DNA of 12,441 bases from JBAZWV01 sp964393325. Its GTDB lineage: Bacteria > Patescibacteriota > Patescibacteriia > 2-12-FULL-60-25. Below are positions 1 to 6,766 of this stretch, piece by piece. The first letter of the stretch is position 1, and each line of letters starts with the position of its first letter. Under the pieces are notes generated by a model. It saw only the letters and a list, made by a program, of their open reading frames with translations. It was not told the origin of the DNA and did not search any database. The position numbers were made by a program, and so were the translations under genes. Location of the stretch: NCBI GenBank assembly GCA_964393325.1, contig CAYMTE010000022.1, forward strand, positions 1-12,441, given 5' to 3'.

Positions 1-60
1 GCTTCGACAGCACTCTTCGCGATCGAACGACCGGCGCGTCGAATCAGACCTCTTGACTAA
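1..60 (+). CDS. C-terminal end of an unidentified plus-strand gene (partial)
   Basis: Frame 1 is open from the window edge and reads ASTALFAIERPARRIRPLD before TAA at 58-60. Its codons (GCG, ATC, CGA, CTC) resemble those of the genes further right, and a plus-strand terminator follows at 112-133, so a plus-strand transcript clearly enters from the left. The other two plus frames also stay open to stops near 53 and 64, so the frame is chosen on codon use only. The fragment is too short to identify. Positions 61-111 hold no gene; GCAAGA at 66-71 can pair with TCTTGC at 93-98, a weak hairpin in the 3' untranslated region. Confidence 0.35.
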   Translation, partial: ASTALFAIERPARRIRPLD

Positions 61-111
61 CTAGCGCAAGAAGCACGAAGCAGCACAGTACGTCTTGCCG
101 TCGCGCTGCAT

Positions 112-133
112 ACACCCCACTCGGGTGTTTTTT
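112..133 (+). terminator. Rho-independent terminator of the left-edge gene
   Basis: ACACCC (112-117) pairs perfectly with GGGTGT (123-128) across a 5-base loop and runs directly into a T tract at 128-133. This is a standard intrinsic terminator in plus orientation. On the minus strand the stem is not followed by T residues, so it would not stop the converging cassette at 214-892. Confidence 0.85.
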
Positions 134-213
134 ATTGTTTCAAAAAAATAAAAAGAGGCACAAAAAAATCAGAATCCTCGTCTATTTTTGCTTTTACGGC
201 GTCTTATAACTAA

Positions 214-591
214 CTATACCGAGCTCTTTTTTCTAGCCCCATCTTGAAGCCTCTCCAAAATATCTTTTCGCTGAATCTTTTTATAAAAAAATTGAAAAAT
301 ACCATAAACCAGCTTTATACCTGAAATAAACGTAACCACGGCATAACAGGCATACCACACATCAGGTGCAATGCCTAAAAAATTTTTAAACTGCGAGACC
401 GTTAAGAGAGTGCCCAGAAGAGCGGAAAATAAACCTAAATCCTGAAAAATATCCCTTCTTTTCTTTAAAGAGTCTTCAAAATCGCGCAGCATGTTATCCA
501 ACGTATCCGGCATAACTTGAATAACTGCACGAGGCGTGTTGTCATAAATCTCAGGATTCTGGCAATCGAACTGATTTTGTTGATCAGACAT
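214..591 (-). CDS. Two-helix membrane protein of unknown function
   Basis: This 125-aa protein begins with a polar stretch (residues 1-46), followed by two hydrophobic segments at about 50-68 (DLGLFSALLGTLLTVSQF) and 78-103, then a short basic tail (KKIQRKDILERLQDGARKK). That predicts a hairpin in the inner membrane with both ends in the cytoplasm. The ATG at 591-589 lies inside the end of the upstream zinc-ribbon gene; the two overlap by 8 bases (584-591) and are almost certainly cotranscribed. The DNA is clearly AT-rich, about 25% GC in the stretch 241-300, unlike the GC-richer genes to the right. I do not recognise a family. The 2TM layout loosely recalls SLATT-type effectors, but no partner nucleotide-sensing gene is present, so I do not assign that function. 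Confidence 0.8.
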   Translation of the reverse strand: MSDQQNQFDCQNPEIYDNTPRAVIQVMPDTLDNMLRDFEDSLKKRRDIFQDLGLFSALLGTLLTVSQFKNFLGIAPDVWYACYAVVTFISGIKLVYGIFQFFYKKIQRKDILERLQDGARKKSSV

Positions 592-892
592 CTTTACTTT
601 CGTTACCCGACGTAGAAATAACCTCCTTCTTATTAAAAGAAATACCCAATATACCTGCTGAAAACTTTAAGATATGCCCACAATGACTGCAAACCAAAAC
701 AATCTCAGGAATTTCTGGACCCCCCACTAAGTAAGCATTAACATCATCCTGAAGAGAGTCCCTAGTAAATCCGTCCGCTAGAATAAATTTCAGATTACCA
801 CAAACAGGACAGGCTATTTTTCGGTCTTTTTCTTGAAGTTTACTATTTAAACTATCTTGAATTTTTTTTCTTGTTTCATCCGAAAAAAACAT
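584..892 (-). CDS. Small zinc-ribbon protein of unknown function
   Basis: This 102-aa protein carries two knuckles, CPVCG (Cys28, Cys31) and CSHCG (Cys68, Cys71), spaced 36 residues apart. This is the typical arrangement for a single structural zinc ribbon. The N-terminal 25 residues are charged and probably helical. There is no signal peptide or membrane segment, so it should be cytoplasmic. The ATG at 892-890 is preceded on the minus strand by AAGGT about 12 bases upstream, at best a weak ribosome binding site. It is the first gene of the AT-rich two-gene cassette and overlaps the downstream 2TM gene by 8 bases, so the two products may act together. No catalytic motif is visible and the function is unknown. 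Transfer into this genome is inferred from base composition only. Confidence 0.8.
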   Translation of the reverse strand: MFFSDETRKKIQDSLNSKLQEKDRKIACPVCGNLKFILADGFTRDSLQDDVNAYLVGGPEIPEIVLVCSHCGHILKFSAGILGISFNKKEVISTSGNESKDV

Positions 893-971
893 ATTATTTA
901 TGTTACCTTATCGAACTTATACAAAAACGTAAAGCGGTCATAAAGAACAAAGAAAAGTCCTTTTTGATCTA

Positions 972-1083
972 CTCTCCTCCTCCGGGAGAGCGAGAATATT
1001 TTCCCCCTCTCGCTTCGCTCGTCTTGCGGGAACCTTCGGGTTCCCGCAGCCCCTCCTCCACATGTGAAAACTCCCGTTTTCAC
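972..1083. repeat. Cluster of stem-loops in the non-coding 893-1117 interval
   Basis: Between the AT-rich cassette and the tRNA-Glu terminator I see no gene, but several inverted repeats. CTCTCC (972-977) pairs with GGAGAG (985-990). AGCGAGA (989-995) pairs with TCTCGCT (1008-1014), competing with the first. TGCGGGAACC (1025-1034) pairs perfectly with GGTTCCCGCA (1039-1048) around a TTCG tetraloop, which is very stable as RNA. GTGAAAA (1064-1070) pairs with TTTTCAC (1077-1083). None is followed by a long T tract in either direction, so they are not classic terminators. They could be a mobile palindromic intergenic repeat or a structured RNA; the sequence alone does not decide. Short frames crossing the region lack any recognisable protein signal. 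Confidence 0.6.
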
Positions 1084-1117
1084 CCTTTCCCGTTCGATTC
1101 CCCACTGCGACGTATGC

Positions 1118-1155
1118 AATAACAAATCCCACCTCGTTGGGTGGGATTTGTTATT
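1118..1155 (-). terminator. Hairpin terminator of the rarA-murF-tRNA-Glu operon
   Basis: A perfect 16-bp inverted repeat (1118-1133 with 1140-1155) surrounds a 6-base loop. In minus orientation the 3' arm ends in ATTTGTTATT, which is T-rich but interrupted. The outermost base of the stem is the terminal A of the tRNA-Glu CCA, so the hairpin begins exactly where the mature tRNA ends. It probably stops transcription and also marks or protects the 3' processing site. Confidence 0.75.
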
Positions 1156-1229
1156 GGTAGCGCCAAGGGGAATCGAACCCCTCTTACGTGGATGAGAACC
1201 ACGTGTCCTAGCCGATAGACGATGGCGCC
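1155..1229 (-). tRNA. tRNA-Glu (anticodon CTC)
   Basis: On the minus strand the sequence folds into a complete cloverleaf. The acceptor GGCGCCA pairs with TGGCGCT (one G-T pair). The D arm is GTCT...GGAC with the GG motif. The anticodon arm is CGTGG-TTCTCAT-CCACG, giving anticodon CTC. The T arm is GAGGG-GTTCGATT-CCCCT type, followed by discriminator A and an encoded CCA at 1157-1155. It decodes GAG. Its first base (1229) is the last base of the murF TAG stop codon, so the two genes overlap by one base and the tRNA must be released from the murF mRNA by RNase P. Confidence 0.96.
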
Positions 1230-2527
1230 TAAACTGCGAGCCACTCTGCCGTTTGTCGAACGAGAAGCCGTTTTGCATCTTCCGGATGCGCCATAAGCTC
1301 TTTGGTGATCTTCTCCATGCGCGCGCCCTGTGATCCTTTAATAAGAACCACATCACCTTGCTTCAAACGCTCCTGGATAAAGAGACCGGCCTCCGGACTC
1401 TTCGCAAACAGAAAGATACGATCTTCCGACATCCCAGCCTGTTTCGCCGCATCCGCGACGACGTGCGCGAGTGTACCACAGAGAACAAGCATGTCAATTC
1501 CCGCTTCAGCTACCGCGCGACCCACCTGCGCATGCGACGATTCCGCAAGTGCCCCTAGCTCAAGCATATCCCCAAGCGCCGCGATGCGCTTCGATCCTGC
1601 CGCGAGCGGAAACGTAGAAAGATCCCGAATAGCCGATAGCGCGGCGAGTGGTGAGGAGTTATAGCTATCATCTAATAGCGTCGTGTGTTTTATCCCCTCA
1701 ATCATCCGCGTACGACCGGGAACGCCCCGGAACGATGCGAGACGCTCTGCCGCTTCATGAAAGTCGATATCAAGCGCAAGAACCACCGCGAGCGCAGCCG
1801 TAGCGGACAATGCCTGTGGCTTCCCAAACGTCCCGCGCAAACGCAAATGCGTCGCGAGTCCTAAGCTTACGACATGCGCCTCCACGCCCGAAGCGGCGGG
1901 GTCCTGAGGATCTATAGCAATATGCGCAGACACGAGACGAACGTCAGCCTGCTCACTCTCTCCGAATGTGACGATATCCGCTTTCGTCAGCGAAGCGGCC
2001 TTCATCACCTCGACATCATCCGCATTTAGAATCGCTGTTCCGCTTTCCGAAAGCGCCTCGATCAATCGTCGCTCTTCGTTTGCAACGCCTTCAAGCGATC
2101 CAAAAAATTCCGTATGCTCCGGCGCGATTGCCGTGAGTACCGCAACGTCCGGCGGCGCGATCGCGACCAGACGATCGATGTCACCGGGATGATCCGTTCC
2201 GAATTCAAGTATGAGAGACGACGCGCCGATGCGATACACGCCCACACGCGCGAGCGTTGCTCGAAGCAGCAGACGAATCCACGCAACAATAGAACGACCC
2301 GGCGCCGGAAGATTGAATACCGTCAACGGAACACCTAGTTCATTATTGTAATTTTTCGCGGATGCGCGGACGCGGGATTCAGGTTCACCCGCTCCAAATG
2401 CCGTCGCGATGGCTTCTTTCGTGGAAGATTTCCCGACCGAACCGGCTACCGCAATAATGCGCGGCCGCTCCCGACGAATAGCTGCCGCGGCACATACGCC
2501 AAGATACGAATACAAGGCATCTTTCAT
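1229..2527 (-). CDS. murF: MurF, UDP-MurNAc-tripeptide:D-Ala-D-Ala ligase
   Basis: Adds D-Ala-D-Ala to UDP-MurNAc-tripeptide with ATP, the last cytoplasmic step in building the peptidoglycan pentapeptide. The 432-aa protein shows the Mur ligase set: P-loop GSVGKSSTK (residues 29-37), NYNNELGVP (59-67), EFGTDHPGDID (108-118), APEHTEFFGS (135-144), DDSYNSSP (286-293) and LGDMLELG (318-325), the last two being MurF signatures. Only 28 residues precede the P-loop, so the usual N-terminal UDP-substrate domain is absent, as I recall for many CPR homologues. The carbamylated lysine expected after FGSLEGVA (E. coli GVAKAKGE) is missing; the sequence here is GVANEERRL. The ATG lies 10 bases after the transpeptidase stop; a GGAGG at 2547-2543 sits 15 bases upstream, rather far. 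The TAG stop overlaps tRNA-Glu by one base. Confidence 0.95.
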   Translation of the reverse strand: MKDALYSYLGVCAAAAIRRERPRIIAVAGSVGKSSTKEAIATAFGAGEPESRVRASAKNYNNELGVPLTVFNLPAPGRSIVAWIRLLLRATLARVGVYRIGASSLILEFGTDHPGDIDRLVAIAPPDVAVLTAIAPEHTEFFGSLEGVANEERRLIEALSESGTAILNADDVEVMKAASLTKADIVTFGESEQADVRLVSAHIAIDPQDPAASGVEAHVVSLGLATHLRLRGTFGKPQALSATAALAVVLALDIDFHEAAERLASFRGVPGRTRMIEGIKHTTLLDDSYNSSPLAALSAIRDLSTFPLAAGSKRIAALGDMLELGALAESSHAQVGRAVAEAGIDMLVLCGTLAHVVADAAKQAGMSEDRIFLFAKSPEAGLFIQERLKQGDVVLIKGSQGARMEKITKELMAHPEDAKRLLVRQTAEWLAV

Positions 2528-2537
2528 ATTCTAGATC

Positions 2538-4364
2538 TTATCCCTCCGGAACCGGAATTGTCGATGACGCAGTCGCCGGCGGAGGAGACGGCGGCGCTTC
2601 CGTAACCGCTCGCTCAGGCGAAACATCGAGATACGTCAGCAAAAATTTCGCCATCTCTCCAAAGAGCGGGGCTGCCGAAGACTCTGCCCATGCCACATCA
2701 CGCGGGTGGTCAATTTTGATCAACATCACAAAACGCGGATCACTAGCTGGCGCAAAACCCGCAAACGAACCGATCGTAACGTCTTTTTGATACCCAACGC
2801 CGTCCGTGCGAGCGACCTGGGCCGTTCCTGTCTTCCCTGCCACCCAATATCCGGGAACAGCCGCGCGTTTTCCGTGACCATTCTCAACAACGGAAACAAG
2901 CATGCCAGAGATTAATCGCGACGTTCGAGGATCAATCGGCGTTCCCTGAACCTGCGGTTTTGTTTTTTCTGTAGATCCATCGGGGTGAATAATTTCATCG
3001 ACGATATACGGCCGCATCAATGATCCGCCGTTCGCAAGCGCTCCATAGGCCGCAACAAGCTGAATCGGCGTCGTGGTAAGACCTTGGCCATACGATCCTG
3101 TCGCCGCAAAAATACTCCCCTTTTTGCTCAAGGACGAGATATTCCCCTTCCCTTCCGGCGACAATTCAATTCCCGTCTTTTTCCCAAACCCGAACGACTC
3201 GACATACGCACGAAACGCATCCTTCCCCAACAAGCGCTGCACGAAAATCGTCGCGGTATTCAACGACTCGTCGAGCGCCTGCGTCATCGTCTGTACACCA
3301 TGCGCCTTGCCATCCGCGTTTCGTACCGTAAAGTCATCAATCTCTTCTGACCCTGTATCCACGTATGTCGTTCGTGGATTTATTTTCTCAGCATGAATTC
3401 CTCCCGCCATTGTAAACGACTTAAAAATCGATCCCGGTTCGTAGGCGTTAAGCATCACGGGATTGTTCAATACGGCAAGGTCTTTTATCTTCCCATATTC
3501 CGCCGGGTCAAAATCCGGCGCGGAGCACATCGCCATAATGGCGCCGGTTGATGGATTCATGATGACGATTGAACCGGAATCCGCCTGATGTTTTTCGACG
3601 GCCGCGGCGATTTTTTGACACGCTTCATATTGGATGACGCGATCAATAGTCAGGACCACATCCGACCCATTCACCGCAGCCTGAATGCGGCTATCGCCAA
3701 TAGGCAATCTTCGCCCACTCGCATCCTTTTCCGCGAACAACGACCCGGGTTTTCCCGCAAGAATTTCATTAAACGATCCTTCGATGCCGTATTTTCCTAC
3801 GGTAGAATTCGGTCCATCTTCTCCCGGGCCAACGAATCCAATCAACTGCCCGCTGACGCCGCGCTCGGGATACGAACGCGCGCTAATTTTAACAAACGCG
3901 ATCCCCTCTAACTGTTTTTCCCGCACAGCCTGCATGACATCCGTCGAGACATTCTTGGCAACAATTTCATATGGGTCGTCCGGATCTCGCGTAAAGCTTG
4001 TTACGAGATCCACGTCCGGTTTTCCCACAAGAGGAGCAAGCTCATGTGCAATCGCGACCGGATCTTTCATGTTGCGCGGAACGGCGTAAATTAGCCACGC
4101 GTCACGATTTGTTGCGAGTGGATATAGCCGGCCGTCAACGCGATCACGGACGTAAATCTTTCCACGTTCCGGCAACAATTTCGCAACAAGATCGTGCTGA
4201 TCCGACGCCAGAGCCTCGTACGTTCCATGCTCAATAATCTGCAGATATCCCAACCGCGCAATAATGGCGAGCAACGGAAGACACAACAACATCGCCAGGA
4301 GATTGAGGCGAGCTTGAGGCGTCGAGCGCGTCGCGCGACGAGAAGGTATCGGCGTTGGTCGCAT
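2538..4364 (-). CDS. ftsI: Class B penicillin-binding protein, FtsI/PBP2-type transpeptidase
   Basis: D,D-transpeptidase that crosslinks peptidoglycan in division or elongation, anchored in the cytoplasmic membrane and facing outward. Numbered from the ATG at 4364 (608 aa): basic N-terminus, one membrane helix at about 20-42, the class B dimerisation/pedestal region beginning LPERGKIYVRDR, then the transpeptidase domain with SIFK (nucleophile Ser312, Lys315), SLN (367-369) and KTGTAQ (511-516). The C-terminus is a proline-rich tail (SPPPATASSTIPVPEG). No PASTA domain is present. A TTG at 4370 would overlap the previous stop as TTGA; the ATG two codons later is equally placed for coupled reinitiation, and I prefer it. 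Placement next to murF resembles a dcw-type cluster, so a septal FtsI role is favoured over elongation PBP2. Confidence 0.93.
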   Translation of the reverse strand: MRPTPIPSRRATRSTPQARLNLLAMLLCLPLLAIIARLGYLQIIEHGTYEALASDQHDLVAKLLPERGKIYVRDRVDGRLYPLATNRDAWLIYAVPRNMKDPVAIAHELAPLVGKPDVDLVTSFTRDPDDPYEIVAKNVSTDVMQAVREKQLEGIAFVKISARSYPERGVSGQLIGFVGPGEDGPNSTVGKYGIEGSFNEILAGKPGSLFAEKDASGRRLPIGDSRIQAAVNGSDVVLTIDRVIQYEACQKIAAAVEKHQADSGSIVIMNPSTGAIMAMCSAPDFDPAEYGKIKDLAVLNNPVMLNAYEPGSIFKSFTMAGGIHAEKINPRTTYVDTGSEEIDDFTVRNADGKAHGVQTMTQALDESLNTATIFVQRLLGKDAFRAYVESFGFGKKTGIELSPEGKGNISSLSKKGSIFAATGSYGQGLTTTPIQLVAAYGALANGGSLMRPYIVDEIIHPDGSTEKTKPQVQGTPIDPRTSRLISGMLVSVVENGHGKRAAVPGYWVAGKTGTAQVARTDGVGYQKDVTIGSFAGFAPASDPRFVMLIKIDHPRDVAWAESSAAPLFGEMAKFLLTYLDVSPERAVTEAPPSPPPATASSTIPVPEG

Positions 4365-4366
4365 GA

Positions 4367-5440
4367 TCAAGGATAATACACGTCACCACGATGATTCAGC
4401 TCTTCGAGATACGTTTGAAACACGTCCGTTTGCTGTTCATCGATCAAACGAAGCGTTGGCGTTTCAATCATGCCTCCACGAACAGACGTTGCGGATATAG
4501 AACCCGGAACGAGCGCGTCTTCGGATCGACGGTCCGCGGTTCGCAACTCCGTCCCCTTATCCAACACAATCTGGGAGGTCACATCGATTCCATGCGCCGG
4601 GAGCCCCGTTGGACCTGCCGCGTTTCGACCGTGCAGATCAACGCGAATGCGAAGACGAAGTCGCTCAATCCCCTGTTCATCAAGCACAGGCCAAGCCGCG
4701 CGCAGCGACACCGGCTCCCGAGAGGAGCGATCCACGGTCAACCAAAACGTTCCGCGCGCAAGATCGTTCGTGCGTCGATCAATCTGCGTAAGGTCCTCAA
4801 CAGAAAGCTCCCCGCCCTTCCATGCCGTCGCAAGTGCAATCAAAAATGATCGAAACGCGTCTCGATCAATGCGAAACGGTATAGACACGACGCGTCCGCT
4901 CTCCTTCACCCATGGACCTGTTGCAAGAACAATCGGCGAAGCAAGCGAGAGAACTCGTCGAATACTCGTCGAGGCTCCATGCGGCATCCATGCGGCATAA
5001 CCGAGACGATCCACAAACGCATCGCGATTCATCATCACAAATGGCGTCCCCGTTGCATCCCCGATCAATGACAGATAGCGCTGCGTAAGCGATGAATCAA
5101 CATCGATGGGACGGAGCGCGAGCGCACTTTGAGATACCAGGAGATTCGCTGACGATTCTTTGCCAAACACCCCCTCGCCGGTCTGAATCACGCCAAGAAA
5201 CTCCGGTGCAACAATATCCGAAATCCGGATACGACCTGCGGCTTCAAACCCGGTCGTCACGCGGGTCGATGGATTCGTCCATGCTACGTCCGCAGCGATA
5301 GACTCAAACGAATCTGCTGTCGCGAGGCGCACCATGCCATCACGAAGGACCTTCTCCGGCGTATCTCGAACAACACTCCATACCGCAAATATTCCAATGC
5401 CGAGCAGGGCGCAGAGAAGAACGAGAAGCGCTCGTTTCAT
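4367..5440 (-). CDS. Membrane-anchored extracytoplasmic protein of unknown function
   Basis: This 357-aa protein has one N-terminal hydrophobic segment (about residues 4-23, LLVLLCALLGIGIFAVW) with a positive MKR start, consistent with a signal anchor or uncleaved signal peptide. No lipobox is evident: Cys10 lies inside the hydrophobic core. The rest (about 25-357) is soluble and rich in alternating hydrophobic and polar strands, such as GTFWLTVDRSSREPVSLRA, with little lysine and no known catalytic motif. The strand-rich layout after DTPEKVLRDGMVRL faintly resembles LolA/LppX-like lipid-binding folds, which is only a guess. It overlaps rarA by ATGA at 5437-5440 and runs directly into the transpeptidase gene, so it is embedded in a wall-synthesis operon and may assist that enzyme or precursor handling outside the membrane. 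Confidence 0.85.
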   Translation of the reverse strand: MKRALLVLLCALLGIGIFAVWSVVRDTPEKVLRDGMVRLATADSFESIAADVAWTNPSTRVTTGFEAAGRIRISDIVAPEFLGVIQTGEGVFGKESSANLLVSQSALALRPIDVDSSLTQRYLSLIGDATGTPFVMMNRDAFVDRLGYAAWMPHGASTSIRRVLSLASPIVLATGPWVKESGRVVSIPFRIDRDAFRSFLIALATAWKGGELSVEDLTQIDRRTNDLARGTFWLTVDRSSREPVSLRAAWPVLDEQGIERLRLRIRVDLHGRNAAGPTGLPAHGIDVTSQIVLDKGTELRTADRRSEDALVPGSISATSVRGGMIETPTLRLIDEQQTDVFQTYLEELNHRGDVYYP

Positions 5441-6687
5441 TCATCAAGAGTATCAAGATATCTACGCCCCTTCAAACGATCCGGGAGATACGTCTGATCC
5501 ACAGGCTCAGAAAAATTTGGATTGTATTTGTACCCCTTTCCATACCCCAATTCTTTCATGAGTTTTGTTGGTGCATTGCGGATGTGGAGCGGCACTGGCT
5601 CATTCGGGAGGCGTTGAATATCTTCGCGAACTCCGCTATATGCGGCGTATAACGCGTTCGACTTTGGGGCGCGTGCAAGATACGCGACGGCCTGCGCGAG
5701 AATAACGTTACACTCTGGCATTCCAATAGCATGAGACGCTTGATACGCCGACACAGCCTGAACAAGCGCTTGCGGGTCTGCGAGGCCGATATCTTCGGAC
5801 GCGAATCGGATGAGCCGCCGCGCGACATACAACGGATCATCCCCTGCTTCGAGCATTCTCCCAAGCCAATACAACGCCGCATCCGCATCAGATCCGCGCA
5901 TGGCTTTATGGAGTGCGCTAATGATGTTGTAATGCTCTTCTCCCGTTTTATCGTATAAAATGTGCGTCCGTTGAAGCGCCATGCGAAGACGATCAAGTGT
6001 GACCGTCCCCGACTGCGCGGCGAGTTCAAGGGCGTTTAAGGCAATGCGCGCATCTCCATCAGCGACCGTCACCAACTCTTCAAACACCTCTGGTGGGATC
6101 GAAATGTTCTTTACGCCCAATCCCCGCTCCCGATCATGAAGTGCGCGGTCAATCACCGATCGAATATCCTCGGGTTCCAGCTTTTTTAAAACAAATACGC
6201 GACAACGAGACAGAAGAGCCGCGTTCACTTCAAACGACGGATTCTCTGTTGTGGCGCCGATAAGGATAATGGTGCCATTTTCGACCCACGGCAAAAACGC
6301 GTCTTGCTGGCTCTTATTAAATCGATGGATTTCATCAATGAACAATATCGTGCGCTTTTGCTGAAAATCGAGACGCGACTCTGCTTCACGAAGCACCTGA
6401 CGTACTTCCGTGAGGCCGGAGGTGACCGCGGAGAGCTCCACGAACTCCATCTTCGCAACCGACGCGATAAGTTTTGCGAGCGTCGTCTTTCCGCAACCCG
6501 GCGGCCCCCAAAAAACCATCGAGGGAACATGCCCTGTTTCGATCAACTCCCGAAGAACTGCGCCCCGCGTCGTAAGATCCGGTTGGCCAACAACGTCATC
6601 GAAACCCCTTGGCCGCATACGATCCGCAAGCGGTGCATACATCCGACGGCGCTCTTCTGACGCGTGCTGAAACAACGTTTTTCCCAT
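5437..6687 (-). CDS. rarA: RarA/MgsA replication-associated AAA+ ATPase
   Basis: RarA (MgsA, Mgs1/WRNIP1 family) is a clamp-loader-like AAA+ ATPase that acts in the cytoplasm at stalled replication forks. From the ATG at 6687 it is 416 aa, a usual family length: the family N-terminal motif PLADRMRPRGFDDVVGQ (19-35), Walker A GPPGCGKT (61-68), Walker B ILFIDEIHRF (114-123), sensor 1 GATTENPSF (144-152), arginine finger LLSRCR (158-163), then the helical lid and the C-terminal tetramerisation region ending near YNPNFSEPVDQTYLPDRLKG. A longer TTG start at 6696 would lie inside the -10 box of the predicted promoter, so the ATG is chosen. It is the first gene of the run through murF and tRNA-Glu, and the next gene overlaps its TGA. 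Wall genes cotranscribed with a fork-repair ATPase have no obvious functional link. Confidence 0.95.
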   Translation of the reverse strand: MGKTLFQHASEERRRMYAPLADRMRPRGFDDVVGQPDLTTRGAVLRELIETGHVPSMVFWGPPGCGKTTLAKLIASVAKMEFVELSAVTSGLTEVRQVLREAESRLDFQQKRTILFIDEIHRFNKSQQDAFLPWVENGTIILIGATTENPSFEVNAALLSRCRVFVLKKLEPEDIRSVIDRALHDRERGLGVKNISIPPEVFEELVTVADGDARIALNALELAAQSGTVTLDRLRMALQRTHILYDKTGEEHYNIISALHKAMRGSDADAALYWLGRMLEAGDDPLYVARRLIRFASEDIGLADPQALVQAVSAYQASHAIGMPECNVILAQAVAYLARAPKSNALYAAYSGVREDIQRLPNEPVPLHIRNAPTKLMKELGYGKGYKYNPNFSEPVDQTYLPDRLKGRRYLDTLDE

Positions 6688-6695
6688 ATGGAACA

Positions 6696-6725
6696 AATAT
6701 AGAACGTATCGCCCTCCTCTGCAAA
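6696..6725 (-). promoter_or_regulatory. Predicted rarA operon promoter
   Basis: On the minus strand a -35-like TTTGCA (6725-6720) is separated by 18 bases from a -10 TATATT (6701-6696, 5 of 6 consensus positions). Transcription should start near 6689, only about two bases before the ATG at 6687, giving a nearly leaderless mRNA. There is no clear terminator between uppS and here, so some read-through from uppS is possible. Confidence 0.55.
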
Positions 6726-6766
6726 TACAAACATCCCTTCGGACCTACCGAGATGACAGGATCTTT

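Noticed and set aside
214..892. Toxin-antitoxin or SLATT-type defence assignment for the zinc-ribbon/2TM pair
   Set aside because: The gene sizes and overlap would fit, but no toxin, nuclease or nucleotide-sensor motif is visible, so only the structural description is given.
898..1356. Minus-strand frame of 152 codons crossing tRNA-Glu, the terminator and the hairpin region
   Set aside because: It runs through a complete tRNA and the end of murF in another frame; the translation is Arg/Ser-rich low-complexity and matches no family.
5556..6029. Minus-strand frame of 157 codons inside rarA
   Set aside because: Same-strand shadow frame within a well-supported RarA domain; composition is out of frame and Arg/Ser-rich.
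6697..6766. Possible uppS terminator in the uppS-rarA gap
   Set aside because: CATC/GATG and CCT/AGG pairings exist on the minus strand but are short, and no T tract follows.
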